Origin: Massospora cicadina
Taxonomy: Eukaryota; Entomophthoromycota; Entomophthoromycetes; Entomophthorales; Entomophthoraceae
NCBI GenBank assembly: GCA_022478985.1
Contig: JAKSZP010012333.1
Coordinates: 1-64,000 of the forward strand
DNA: 64,000 nt
Reading direction: 5' to 3'
Position 1 is the first letter of the stretch; each line of letters begins with the position of its first letter. The notes under the pieces are model-generated. The model worked only from the letters and a program-made list of their open reading frames with translations, had not been told where the DNA came from and did not search any database. Positions 45,360 to 56,459 of the stretch are shown here, piece by piece. The translations under genes and the position numbers were made by a program.

Positions 45360-46043
45360 AAATCAGCCAAGGGAGAATTAGATATGATTTATGATGCTAT
45401 AAATCGTGATACTTTTACTTTGACGCTGGAGAAACTTCTGAGAGAGCGCTGCAAACTACCCACCTATCCAGAAAAAAACTTAGGATAAGTTACTAAAACT
45501 TGGACTTATCTCAACTTAAAAAAGATCCTTGTTGCACTCTGAAGTTTTTAATGATAAACTCCAATTAGGAACTGGAATTGCTGCTGCCACAAATTAAATG
45601 CTACTAATGCTAAAGCCAAAGTAATATAAAGTTAAGTTTTTTGAGCCAGAATCTCTCAATAAAGCTAAATGGAGAAGATGAACCAAATGGTTGCCTCGCC
45701 ACTATGTTTCTTAACGCCGAGGTCCCAACTTCTTAAACCGCCTAAAGGACCATATGCTTTGGCGTTAAAGTTATACTCCTCTGGTGAGGTTATCAAAAAC
45801 CCTCAAATTCGCTTGGTTCACCCAAGCCAAGTACCTCTGAAACTGAAGCAAACACCCTGAGAAATGAGCAAGCTAAAGAACTAGATTCTGTAAAGGAGCC
45901 CGAGGATAAGTGCAAGTGCTCCTCTAATTAAGATGTGAAAAAGTGCTTGAAAGTTGTTAATGGAGAAGAAGAGTTTAATACAGCAACCATGTTAAAGTCT
46001 CCTCCTGATGAAACCAGGCTTATTAACAAGATTACTCCGCGCT
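45360..46043 (+). pseudogene. element Y: probable gag remnant
   Basis: Broken frames on the plus strand: ELDMIYDAINRDTFTLTLEK, an open frame 45669-45860 (FLTPRSQLLKPPKGPYALAL) and later KELDSVKEPEDKCKCSSN. I recognise no domain. Position between primer-binding site and pol suggests gag. SINE2 interrupts it at 46044. Confidence 0.35.
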
Positions 46044-46329
46044 AAGGGGAGGATATCCCAGTGGTAGAATAGGGACCTCACCACTGCCTCCCCAAGTTTG
46101 ATTCCAGTACAGGAACTTTGGGTAGGGGACAATTACAACTGAGTTGGCGTTGCACACCAATGCCCCAAACCAAGATAGCAAATAGCAAAGGCGGTCCATG
46201 GAGTTCCTGGCCTATCATACGCTGCACATGGAGGTTTTATGGATACTATCCTCCTTTCCCATTCATTTAATTTCCCATTGAATTGGTGCAGTATTGTCCC
46301 CAGGTTGGCCCACCTCAAATAAAATAAAA
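46044..46329 (+). mobile_element. SINE2: second copy of the tRNA-derived SINE
   Basis: Full-length partner of SINE1. A-box region GATATCCCAGTGGTAGAAT, B-box GTTTGATTCC, body with CAATGCCCCAAACCAAGATAG and GCAAAGGCGGTCCATGGAG (both near-identical to SINE1), and tail CCAGGTTGGCCCACCTCAA plus AATAAAAT. Flanked by an imperfect 16-base duplication (46028-46043, 46330-46345; three mismatches), so it is older than SINE1. Confidence 0.88.
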
Positions 46330-46345
46330 AAGATGACTCTGCACT

Positions 46346-48799
46346 TACCTTGCTTACTTGTGCTGAAACTCTTTGCTGTTCCTAAAATAAAATTGGAACA
46401 GCTAAAATAAAGCCTCATCACTCTCTTAATTTCTTGGTGCTGATGCTTCTCACTATTTTTCCAACAAAATCAACTTGAAAAGCCATAGCGCCCTCATCAT
46501 TTCTCTGAACTGATGCTCCTCGCTACCCTAACAACAAAATTGAAACCTACAAAACCTATTTTTCCATTTTTCTCAATTAATTATATATTTAACTTTTATT
46601 TATAATTTTATTTTAACCAATGTAAACTTTTTTATCCTAGGTTGATCAACTACTTTCCTGTAGTGAGCAATAAATGTAAACTTCTAAGTCTACTTCACAC
46701 ATTCTGATGTATTGAATCAATAACTTGTTGATATATATAATTCTTTAATAGGCGTGAGTGTTTCATAAGGTATAAATACTAGTATCCAGCTGAGATTTCT
46801 ACAACCTTTGGTATCTCTTCTTCTCAGGTTTCTCCCCACAACAGGTACTAGCAATCGTCATTCTTACCACTGTGAAGGTTTTATTTTATCCTTGCACTTG
46901 AACTTAATTTATTATTAGTAGGTTCAGAAAATACAGTGGATTTGACAAACTCAAGCTACAAGCGAAATCATTAACTTTCAACTCTTCCTCTAGAGTTGGC
47001 AATTCTCTGGATCATAATGGCACTCAACCTAGTGTCTATAGGTTCAGCGGCTCTCAAAGGGAGCTTATCCCTTCCTCTCTTGACACAGGATCCACGGAGA
47101 ACGCCAGACAATAAGATAAGAGAAACTATTTATTATAGTAAATATCCTGTGAAAACGTCTGCTTTGTTTAATAAAACAGGGGAATATATGTGGGAATTTG
47201 GCGCTCAACTTTTTTGTTGGTGGCTCAATTGCAATGGCAGCTGTCGCTGACAAATTCAACACTCCACAAATCACTAAAAAATAATTGAGCATCTTTTTAT
47301 ACATCCACCTGGTTGGTATCCACCGCTGATTAGATAAGAATGTCATGGGTTGGATTTTGAGGTAGCGTTTACCAAAGCCCTCTTCCAATACCATTGGAAT
47401 GAACCCATCAAGCTAGTAACTTGCTTAGGTAATGAGACCTTTTACCTATGAACGGCAGGTCACATTGCCTAAAAGGTTAACCTGCAAGTTGCTTTAGCAA
47501 AAGCGTTGTCAGCGACCAGAAACTACGATGAACTCTGATTTAAATGGTGAAAACCATAAAGAATTATTAATTTTTATTTAATTAACATTATTTAAATTAA
47601 TAACTGAACAACTTGTATAAAGTTGAGGAACCTCCTTGATGAAACATTAGTAATTGGCAGAATAGAACCTTGGTAGATTAGGTAATATTTGTTAAAGAAT
47701 TTTACCAAACTAAAGTTTAATATATAGAATGAAAACTCCCACATCTACTAATTAGTTTTGTCACCAGCGTATAAAGCAGATATTTATATAATCTAGTGTA
47801 GCTGGATAATGTGGCATACTGAAATACAAACAATAATATTTGTAGGTCTGACTGCTTATAGAAAGAATCAATTTGCCTCAATCAGATCAGGGTAGTTTAC
47901 CAATTTACCTCCTGATCACCTTTTTTAATTTTAAGTGAAGCTGTGCTTAAAATCTCCACCTCATCATTTTTTTAAAATACTAACCTGAAACCTCCTAATT
48001 TAAATTTATATCTATCCATTGACGTCATGAACCTTCATCTGCTGAATGATCTCTGTTGTAAAGATGAATTACCGGTAAAAAGTTTCTTTTATCAGCTTCC
48101 TGAAACCTAACCCTTAAGATTCTAAAGGAAGATGCCGAGGTTTCTCCTTATAACAGATTTCTTCCTTCATCCCTGAACTGCTTTTACTTCAACCGCAGGT
48201 TCAGTTAAAGATACCATACAGCTTATTTTATGCAGCTTTGTTGTAAGTTCCACATTTGCCCCTCTCTAATTTATTGTTGCTCCCATCTGCTAGTAATATC
48301 TGAGTACTGCCTAAGCTCCTCTGTCCCTTGTCTACATAAACTCTTAGGCTGATGCGACCAGCTCTCTTGACAAGAATGTGTACAACATCAAGTTTTCCAA
48401 TACCAACCCCTATTTTTGAACTAAACCTACACTAAATACTTTTCATCCTCACATTCAGCTCTCCCATCCTGACGCCAAAACTAAGGCTGTTATTTTTAAG
48501 CTGAGTGAACTAAGCAAACCTTGGAATCCTCACCTCATCAAGATCAAGTTTTCCAGTCAAATGAAATTCATGAGATTCTATGTCCTATTACCAACTGCCT
48601 ACAGATTATGAGGCTGAACCCCAACTCTTTCTTATCAGGCTGACACCTAACCTGACTACCTAGGGCTATCACATCCATCTCAACTCAGGTAGTTTAAGCC
48701 CTAGTAAAACTTGCTAATCTTGGTAAAATCGATGTCACCCTCAGTCAAGGCTTTGTAAAGCTAATTTTGACTTCACCTCAATTTAAGTGAAGCCTTAAC
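46346..48799. other. decayed interior of element Y and unknown debris
   Basis: A minus-strand primer-binding-site-like TGCTCACTACAGG lies at 46657-46669, suggesting another LTR element reading left. A TATA-like GGTATAAATACTAG occurs near 46770. An open frame at 46996-47250 (MALNLVSIGSAALKGSLSLP) and a frame near 47343-47520 (LDFEVAFTKALFQYHWNEPI) match nothing I recognise. 48460-48799 is the Y 3' interior, shared with 41380-41870. 47540-48240 shows nothing. Confidence 0.35.
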
Positions 48800-48865
48800 T
48801 TTAGGTTTACAGTAATCAATTATTTTAATTAATGTCTATGTTAATATTATTATAAACATCTTTTT

Positions 48866-49945
48866 GTTTTTTACCACTAATGGTGCCCAACCCAAAAGGG
48901 GGAGCCATGCATCCTTATTACCAAATGAGCAATTAAAGGGATTATTGTAAATAAAAAAACCTTATACAGCCCCTAAGTTATCAGCTTAGGAAGCCATATC
49001 TTAAGGTGAGGAAGCTTTGAGGAAACTTTTGTCCAGATCCCACTTTATCTTGGCAGACCATGGCAGACAGCATCAGGGTGGTGGCATCAACGACATAGGG
49101 CATAAGGAGTTATAGTTGTATGTTTTCTTTGTTTATGAGGCCAGCAGTGTCCATCACCTCAACATATTAAGCAAGTTGATGCTCAGCAAAAGTGATGAGA
49201 GCTGGCACACAAGTGAAAGACTTGATGCACTGGTGGGTTTGGAAATAATTGGGGTCAAAAAGAGAAGTTTTTTCCACATCAATGCATGCACAACTTGCAT
49301 TAAAAGCAAGCTCCTTAATTTCATATTTTGCATCTTCATGAAATCAGAGGGGAAATTTGGAATAGGAATACCCTCAACTAGGGGTTTCATTACCCTATGG
49401 AGATGATGGTGGAGGAGGGTGTTGGTGGGCAGCTGCAGCTTTCACTGCCTTTTTACTTATATTTTTATAATTTGGAAAGCCCTTTTTAGATTTAAAATGG
49501 GGGGGATGCAAATTGGGAGGATTTACAATAAATTCCTCCAGGGCGAAATTGGGCTTAACATTATAAAGCCAAATGGTATCATCAATCTATTTGGCGCTTC
49601 AAATGGATTTAAATTAGCTAATGCTGGGCCACCCACCAGAATCAGTGTATTGTCAGATCCTGATTGGCTGCAAACAGTTGACCATGGCAGCTCAGCTAAA
49701 TCTGTCTCAGCCATCAGCTCAGGATTTCACAATTATGACAAATTGTTTAAAAAATTTAAATTTTAATTGGCTGCTGCTTTAGAAGCAGAGCTAGAATTAG
49801 CTGAGGTTGGGGCAGGAGGATTGCACCCCACTAAAAAATTTTGGGTGAGGCAGCAGCTGGCTTGATGCTAGAAGGAAGAGTAGTAGAAGTAGCAGAGGCG
49901 GAAGCTGCAGGGCACTTGCGCTGCAAATGATCTAATTTGAAGCAC
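48866..49945 (-). mobile_element. LINE X2: 5'-truncated family-X element
   Basis: About 1080 bases on the minus strand, with probable duplication AACATCTTTTT (48855-48865) and AACATCGTTTT (49946-49956). The 5' end lies inside a CCHC knuckle: CFKLDHLQRKC survives (about 49942-49910). The rest of ORF1 is broken: ELPWSTVCSQSGSDNTLILV, KELAFNASCACIDVEKTSLF, FAEHQL...YVEVMDTAGLI and DATTLMLSAMVCQ. The last parts align loosely with the ORF1-only C-terminus (QAEHQVAELVEAM; TDAPPFLSALI). The 3' end reads GGTTGGGCACCATTAGTGGT plus A run, unlike the LINE1 tail, so X is a separate family. It is inserted in the Y 3' LTR. Confidence 0.75.
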
Positions 49946-50229
49946 AACATCGTTTTATAATTGCTATTCAATTTTGAATGGGGTTAAAGCTCAATAATAT
50001 TACTAAAATATATCTACCAATGTTTTATTGGGCCTACGCCCAATAAATTAATACTCTTATATTTTCAAGCATTGAAAAATTTTTTCATAATAACGCCAAG
50101 TTTTAATTCAATGAACTCATGATAAATCGTCCTGTTAGTGCTCCACTGGCTGATGAGATAAGGAAGACTGCCTAACCCAGGCTACTATTCATCCTAATAT
50201 TAGAATAGAAGGTGTATTAAGTATTTTAA

Positions 50230-50817
50230 TGTAACAATCAAGTTTGTCTTGATCATTACATTCTGACTCAGATTCAAAAAATCTGAATCTGAGTTAGATC
50301 GCTTTTAAAGAGTTTTTGGTATGGTCATTTCAGGAGCTGGGTTGTGCTTCACCCAAGCTGCAGATTAGGCTTGTGCAAGCCTAATCAGGATTTGGGTGAG
50401 GCCCCTGAAGCGCTGCCTTTATAAATGCACCTGTCCATTCTGAAGTTCACTTCAGAATTTTAAGTCATTTCCCATAGCATTCCATTTCTGGGGAGCATTG
50501 TCAGTTTGCTCCCCCGTCAAGCAATTAATAGCAGGGTCTTTTTATGTCCAGAATAAAAATAAATTTCAATTTTGGGTTAGCATACCTCACATACCTGTTA
50601 GTCTTTTTCCCTGTCATGGAGCTATTTTGAGCGGGTTGGAATGTCTAACTCCCCCAGAAGACTTTGCATAACCAACCAGGATTAGGGGAGTGTTGGGTTT
50701 GTTAGGTGCCGAGGGTACGTCTCCCAATATGGTTGCCAGTTTGGTTTGGTGTTGGTGCACCAAACGAATATTTAAAAATATATGGAAGTCATAACTGGGG
50801 TTTATCTGACCATGACA
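50230..50817 (+). repeat. element T 5' LTR
   Basis: Starts TGTAACAATCAAG and ends CCATGACA. Three hairpins lie in the first 175 bases: 50230-50260, 50266-50294 and 50346-50402. TTTATAAATG near 50420 may be the TATA box and AATAAAAATAAA near 50550 the polyadenylation signal. Confidence 0.88.
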
Positions 50818-51400
50818 TTATTTTGAAGTCATTTGTGCTCTGCACACTGCTGATCCTCAGTTTGGCCAACCTCAGTAGTCACTTGGTCCCAGTTGTCAAG
50901 GAACCAGCACTGGTAGGAGCCAGTGATTGATGGCCAACCCTGGACTTAAAGTGACTGTTGGTCAATTTTCCTTGTGATGCCTCCTGCTAACCAGGGATTC
51001 AGAGGCACCAAGGGTACCTGTCCCAGAAGGGCTCCCTCACCCGCGGATGGTCCACCCAGAAAGGGGTTAGACATACAGCTGTGCTGCACCGTTCACCCCT
51101 CTCACACTTCTGTTGGAGAAAGCACCTTCCAGGTCAGGATGGGAAGGCCACCGCCAATAGGAGCCTGGGAGGGGGTGCACAACTCAGCCAAGTGCTGGGC
51201 GTGCATTCTCATACCAGGTAGACTGATTCTGGCAGCTTAGTCCCAATTCTCTCTCAACATCTATTCTTCTTTGAAGGGCCCAGAGTTTATCCAGGCTAAT
51301 TTTCCAGGCTCAAGGTAACTCGCCCCAGGGAAGCCCTCATCGTGGGTGGCCTTCTGCTGTGGCCCTTCTTTTGGGGGAACCTTCCTCTAAGTGGGGGTGA
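50818..51400 (+). other. element T interior, non-coding
   Basis: 583 bases, distinctly GC-richer than the surroundings, without recognisable coding sequence or a TGG-type primer-binding site after the 5' LTR. It probably holds only packaging and priming signals. Confidence 0.6.
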
Positions 51401-51982
51401 TGTAACAATTAAGTTTGTCTTGATCATTACATTCTGACGCGGATTCAGATTTTCTGAATCTGGGTCAGATCGCTTTTAAAATGTTTTTGGTGTGGTCATT
51501 TAATTGCTGGGTTGTGCCTCACCCAAGTTGTAGATTAGGCTTGTGTGAGCCTAAACAAAGACTCAGGTGAGGCCCCTAAGCGTTGCCTTTATAAGGCGTG
51601 CCTGCCCATTCAAAGTTTGCATGATAATTCTGAGTCATTTCCCCTAGAAATCCCTTCCTGGGGAGCATTGTCAGTTTTCTCCCCAGACGAGCTATTGACA
51701 GCAGGGCCTTTTTAATTCCCAAATAAAAATAAAGGTCACTTTGGGGTTAGCATACCTCGCATACATGTTAGTCTTTCCCTATTATGGAGCTATTTTGAGT
51801 GGGTTGGAATGTCCCAACTCCCTCAGAGGACTTTTATAACCAACCAGGATTAGGGGAGTGTTGGGTTTGTTGGGTGCCGAGGTTACCTCTCCCAACATGG
51901 TTGGCCGTTTGGTTTCATGTTTTACACCAAATGAATATTTAATTATATGGTGGTCGGAACTGGGGTTTTTCTGACTTTGAAA
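51401..51982 (+). repeat. element T 3' LTR
   Basis: Aligns with 50230-50817; terminal TTTGAAA corresponds to CATGACA in the 5' copy. Confidence 0.88.
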
Positions 51983-52097
51983 TTTATTCCTCTACTCACT
52001 CTATTAACCACCTTACGCTATATCTTATGCCTTATTACCTATTGGATTCCTAATAACAGATAATGGAAATTACTTAGCTGTGTTACCATTATTTGTG

Positions 52098-52735
52098 CCA
52101 GATATCAGGGTATCAGGCATTATGGTAAGAATGTTGACCATCTGACTACCATAATAAAATATACAACTAGACCTTAGAAGGGGTTAAAGAAGTTAACTTG
52201 ATTTATTATACAGAAAAAATGATATTCATTATGGCTCAAATGGACATTAGATAAATTTCGTCAGATCATAACAAGCTAAGATACACTTAAATGATAATGC
52301 CTAGTTTAAACAAAGGATCTCAGAATGTCAGGAGACCAGTAAAATATGTGGCACAAAAGGCAGTACATCAAGATGAACCCGCAAAAGAACAAGGATCAAG
52401 AATCTGTGTAACAATCTATTTAAGCGATACTAAGTCTCATTCAATTTTGTAAATTCAGCTTATATTTTGCCTTATCAAAAAAATACTACAAAAGTATTAG
52501 ATTATCCTGAATTTATCGCCTGAACATGAGACTCCTATCTGGATTGCTAATAATGTATAAATTTTCCTTTTGATGTTTTTTAATATTAAGTATGCATATA
52601 AAAACCCTATCCTATACTACAATAAAGTATAAATCAAGAATCTTATATCTTGTTTTAGTACTTGACTTCAGTAAGTCCATTTCACCATACTTATCATAGG
52701 ATAGATACATTAGCTGATGAGATATAAGCGGTGAC
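52098..52735 (+). repeat. Gypsy E 5' LTR
   Basis: Start fixed by comparison with 61877. A TATA-like CATATAAAAACCC near 52592 and AATAAAG near 52622 are in the expected order. The right end is approximate. Confidence 0.55.
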
Positions 52736-53938
52736 TTGGCACCCTTTAAAATAAAGAATATACTTGTCATGCATCTTATACAGCTTCAAGTTTTTACTGT
52801 TCAGCTTCTTGGAATAGCATCACTAAACTTAAAAATGAAGCCCACCAGGTATATATGTCAAACAAAGTTTCAACTCTGTCTTAGTCATTAAAGAAGTCCT
52901 TCTCAATGTGAGAGATATACACGAGCCAAAGACCTCCCAAAAGGCTTCAACTAAACCCATAGTACATACCATAGAGGAAGCAAAGCCTTAGAAAATGTAG
53001 AAGCTCAAGTGTAACTACTATTAGAAGAGCAATAACACCAAAGACATGTGCTTTAAGAAAAACCCTGCTCTTGATCAGGTAAAAGGATGATCAGCTTAGG
53101 GTCATGTACCTCTAAAGCCAACCAACTTAAAGTACATGAAAGCAACTCATTGCTAATTGCTCATCTTTTATACATTAAATAGTTCTAGTGATGACTCTTA
53201 AGGGAGTTACAAGGACACAGGTTATTATATTCTAGGTATACCCACTAGCTTACCATTCTGGATCACTTGAATGCTTAAAATATTGATGATGCCCAGATTT
53301 TGGAAGGCTTTTCCTCATTCAAGTCATTGGGTGCCCAGAATAATTGATATGGCAAACAATGCTTATCAATACCTTGCTACTAATCTGACCCATCTTGATC
53401 ATACTCAGTTTAATAAAATTGGTAAGAAATATCCCAAGACTACCCAAAAGCTAGATGAAACGTTTCACATTTAAGAGGTGTTAGTCCTCCCACAAAATTT
53501 TGGAGGAACTATTACCAAAGTAGAAGTGGTGAATAGAAGGTCAGAGTAATGGCTAATCTGGATATGAAATCTCCAATCAACTTTTCTCATCTCTCTCATC
53601 AAGAAGATTAAACTCGCCGCTGTCCTCAAATACAATATAGATTATAGCACTGACAGCCTAGCAGTCCTAAGGCGATAGATACATATTCATCTCTGCTAAT
53701 TTAAGTTGACAAATGAGTTTTTTTCGGCTCCTACAGTTTCCCTGGACAATAGCCAGTATGTTATACTTATCAGGACATAGTATATGATATGAATATGAAG
53801 GAGTCTTTAATCTGAATAAAGCTTTAATATTACTCCTCGTTTTGAAATTCCCTTGTACTGTATAATAAAGAATCCAGTAAGAATGAATACTCTTGTGGTT
53901 GAGTTCCCTGTATCCTATTTGCCTTTATAATGTTCTAC
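52736..53938 (+). pseudogene. Gypsy E gag and protease remnant
   Basis: Gag (52736-53470) is barely readable. The protease (about 53490-53780) aligns with B: LPQNFGGTITKVEV against PPSW...TLTKLEV, LDMKSPINF against LDTGSPVNV, SLIKKIKLAAVLKYNIDY against RLMKKIKLAPNLDY. The catalytic DTG is DMK, so the enzyme is lost. VEFPVSYLPL near 53900 marks the linker, where F is inserted. Confidence 0.7.
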
Positions 53939-53943
53939 CTCTG

Positions 53944-54600
53944 TGTCAGAATTCTGTCCTGAAGTAAATATTTAAGCAAAATGGATGAATAAATTAAATC
54001 CTAATTTAATGCTTGGATTATAATTATTATTGGGTATAATCCCTTATTAACTTTACTTAAACTTCCTGATATTGAGATTCAGAACCAATCTAGAGGCAAT
54101 CAAATATTGTTAAGCTGATTTGACCAGAATGTTGCAGAATCCCCAAAATAACAAATTAGGTATATATCTAAGATTAGATACGCTTGATGATTACCAAATT
54201 CTACTGAGACTCAAATCCTTATTTGTTATTAACTTTGTTCTTATTACATCAGTAAACTAAGCTGACAGTTTCCCCTAAGCTTGCACATTTCCTAGTAAAT
54301 TTCTTATGTCCCTCCTTCTACTATGCAACTGCTGCAAATTATAATCAACTTAAAATTTCTCCTTTGGCCTCTCAAAGCTGTAAATGTGTGAGGCTTTCTT
54401 AATAATTTATCTTTTGTCAGACTAAACTTTTACACTACTAGATAGTTACTCTTAATTTGATATACCAACCTAGGAGTTTTTTCCTTTGGCTGAGAACTTT
54501 AAACTATTAAAGTAAATCTTTTTATGTTCATCGCCCAGGTCTTCAGGAACCCTGGCCTTTTTCAAAGGACAAGTGGTTTAACAACCTCTACGTCCTAACG
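53944..54600 (+). repeat. element F 5' LTR
   Basis: 657 bases, TGTCAGAATTCTG at its start. Very AT-rich, with a small CCAGG...CCTGG hairpin near its end. Confidence 0.85.
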
Positions 54601-55786
54601 AAACTGAAGCTCCCTGACAGCTCCCCTTGAGTCCCCAGTGATTTTTAACAAACAACTGGTAGTACTGTCATATGGATCATCTTTCCCAAATGTTCCTTCT
54701 GATATTGAAGCAATTTACAACCTCTCTTTGAAAGAGAAAAATATGAGGATGTTGTTCTCCTAACTTAAGAAATATTTTAATGGCTCCTTGATGATCTTAG
54801 TAAATCAATATCTGCAGAAACCGGAGAAGTTGAATGAGCCCATTAATACAGTTTCTTCAATAAGAAGCTAATTTTTATTCGGAGACTGTGATGACCATAC
54901 TGCTTGGATACTCTTCCAATTTTGTGGCAAAGGTTCTGGAGATTACTACTTGCCTTGGAAACATCTTTACAAGACTAAGCAGTTTAAGAAGCTGCTGAAG
55001 AGGACTATAATTAGAGCTTATTAAAGCTCCTGAATAAGCTTCTTCAGTATTATTTTAAGATAAACCAACTGAACTAGCAAAAAAGAACGTTATGATGAAT
55101 TGACAAATGCCCAATCTCTTGATACCGATGTTAATTAGAATAAAGTCAAACCAGTTGGTTCAGTCTATTATTAGGTCAATTCAATTCAAACCAAAAGCTA
55201 ACTTTCCAACTTATATATTTTCTAACAACGCTGAATTGAAAGCTAAACCACCTGATTCCATTGTCAACTGTACCTCAACTAATGGCCAACCCACTAACAT
55301 CTAAAAATGGGTGAAATTGGCCATAAATATTAGCCAATAAATAAATTTAATTATTCTAAACAAGTTAATTCATAAAAACGAGGGTATAATTTAATAATTA
55401 TGGCGCAAATTCTCACTGGAAACTAATCACTTAATTTGATACCCAAAATAAACTTTCAACAATTATCATCTTGGACTAACCAACTCTGGCCTGAGATGTT
55501 GGATGAAGCTTCTAAAACAAAACCACTTGATCTAGCCAACAGGAATGCGGAGATAACTTCCAATCCGCTCAATTAGTATATTTTAATGTTAATTCCCATA
55601 ATCAGGCTGAATTGATGGTTCCCAACCAAAACCTAACCTATGACGATATCCCACCTGGAAATAGGTTGGATATTGAAGATTCTAACTTTCCAGATAGTTT
55701 AAATACAAATTTCTAAATCTCAACTAAACTTAAACCAAAACCAACTCAGCCTTTTGCACCCATATGCCAAGATCTAGAAGGGGCAC
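54601..55786 (+). pseudogene. element F gag remnant
   Basis: Frames near 54880-54990 read TVMTILLGYSSNFVAKVLEI then TCLGNIFTRL, aligning by eye with the Gypsy B capsid (AIATILAGLASHLSLAMHLS). Stops are frequent. The second half (55107-55304) is an open but unrecognised frame. The size leaves no room for pol. Confidence 0.55.
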
Positions 55787-56454
55787 CGTTGAGATTCTGG
55801 CTCTAAGTGAATATATGAGCAAAATTGATGATAGAATATTTTATCACAATTCAAAGCTCAGATTATAGTTTTTATTAGAGATAATCTTCATTTAACTTTA
55901 CCTATTTTTCCCAATATCTGAACCCAAACCTGATTTGAAATGGCGATTGATTATTTTTCAACTGACTTATATATAATGTTGAAGAATATCAAATTAACAG
56001 ATTAGTATATATCTTGGCTTAAATATGCTTGATTATTACCCAAAAATACTGGCACTCAAAACCTTACTTGTTATTGTATTTTTTCTTATTATATTATCAG
56101 CAAACTAAGCTGGCAGTTTCCGCTAAGCTAGGCATCTATTCCTAGTAAATTCCTTAAGCCCCTCATTCTACTATCCAACTGCTTCCTATTATAATCCCCT
56201 CTAAATCTCACTTTTATCTTCCTAACACTATATATAGTATGAAGCTTTCTCTTAATATATATCTTTTGGAAGATCAACATTTTCCACTACTAGATAGTGA
56301 CACCCTTACTTGGATACAATAACCTAGGAGTTTTTCCATTGGTTAAGACTTTAATTTATTAAAATAAGCCTTTTTATATCCATCGCCCAGGTCTTCAGGA
56401 ACCCTGGCTTCTTTCTCAAAGGATGAGTGGTTTAACAACCCCTACATCCTGACA
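55787..56454 (+). repeat. element F 3' LTR
   Basis: 668 bases. The start is mutated (CGTTGAGATTCTG for TGTCAGAATTCTG); the end CATCCTGACA is intact. Confidence 0.85.
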
Positions 56455-56459
56455 CTCTG

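Larger units (their letters stand above)
50230..51982 (+). mobile_element. element T: small pol-less LTR element
   Basis: Two LTRs of 588 and 582 bases (50230-50817, 51401-51982), both starting TGTAACAAT, around a 583-base interior. Flanking duplication TTTAA/TTTAT (50225-50229, 51983-51987; one mismatch). A purine tract GTGGGGGTGA precedes the 3' LTR. The interior has no gag or pol motif; its longest frame (50974-51240, 88 codons) resembles nothing I know. It is a TRIM/LARD-like element that must use enzymes in trans. Its LTRs are unusually rich in hairpins. Confidence 0.85.
48800..52097 (+). repeat. LTR of element Y, 3' copy, in three pieces
   Basis: Pieces 48800-48865, 49946-50229 and 51983-52097 align consecutively with 44190-44640. 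Insertions X2, T and E separate them. The continuation after E lies outside the window. Confidence 0.6.
53944..56454 (+). mobile_element. element F: gag-only Gypsy derivative
   Basis: LTRs at 53944-54600 and 55787-56454 align end to end (for example CATCGCCCAGGTCTTCAGGA in both) and end CTAACG / CTGACA. Perfect duplication CTCTG: 53939-53943 and 56455-56459. The purine tract AGAAGGGGCAC precedes the 3' LTR. The 1186-base interior keeps only gag-like sequence and has no protease, reverse transcriptase or integrase. Confidence 0.88.

Noticed and set aside
45669..45860. A small host gene (63 codons)
   Set aside because: It lies in a row of broken frames after a primer-binding site, better explained as gag debris of element Y.
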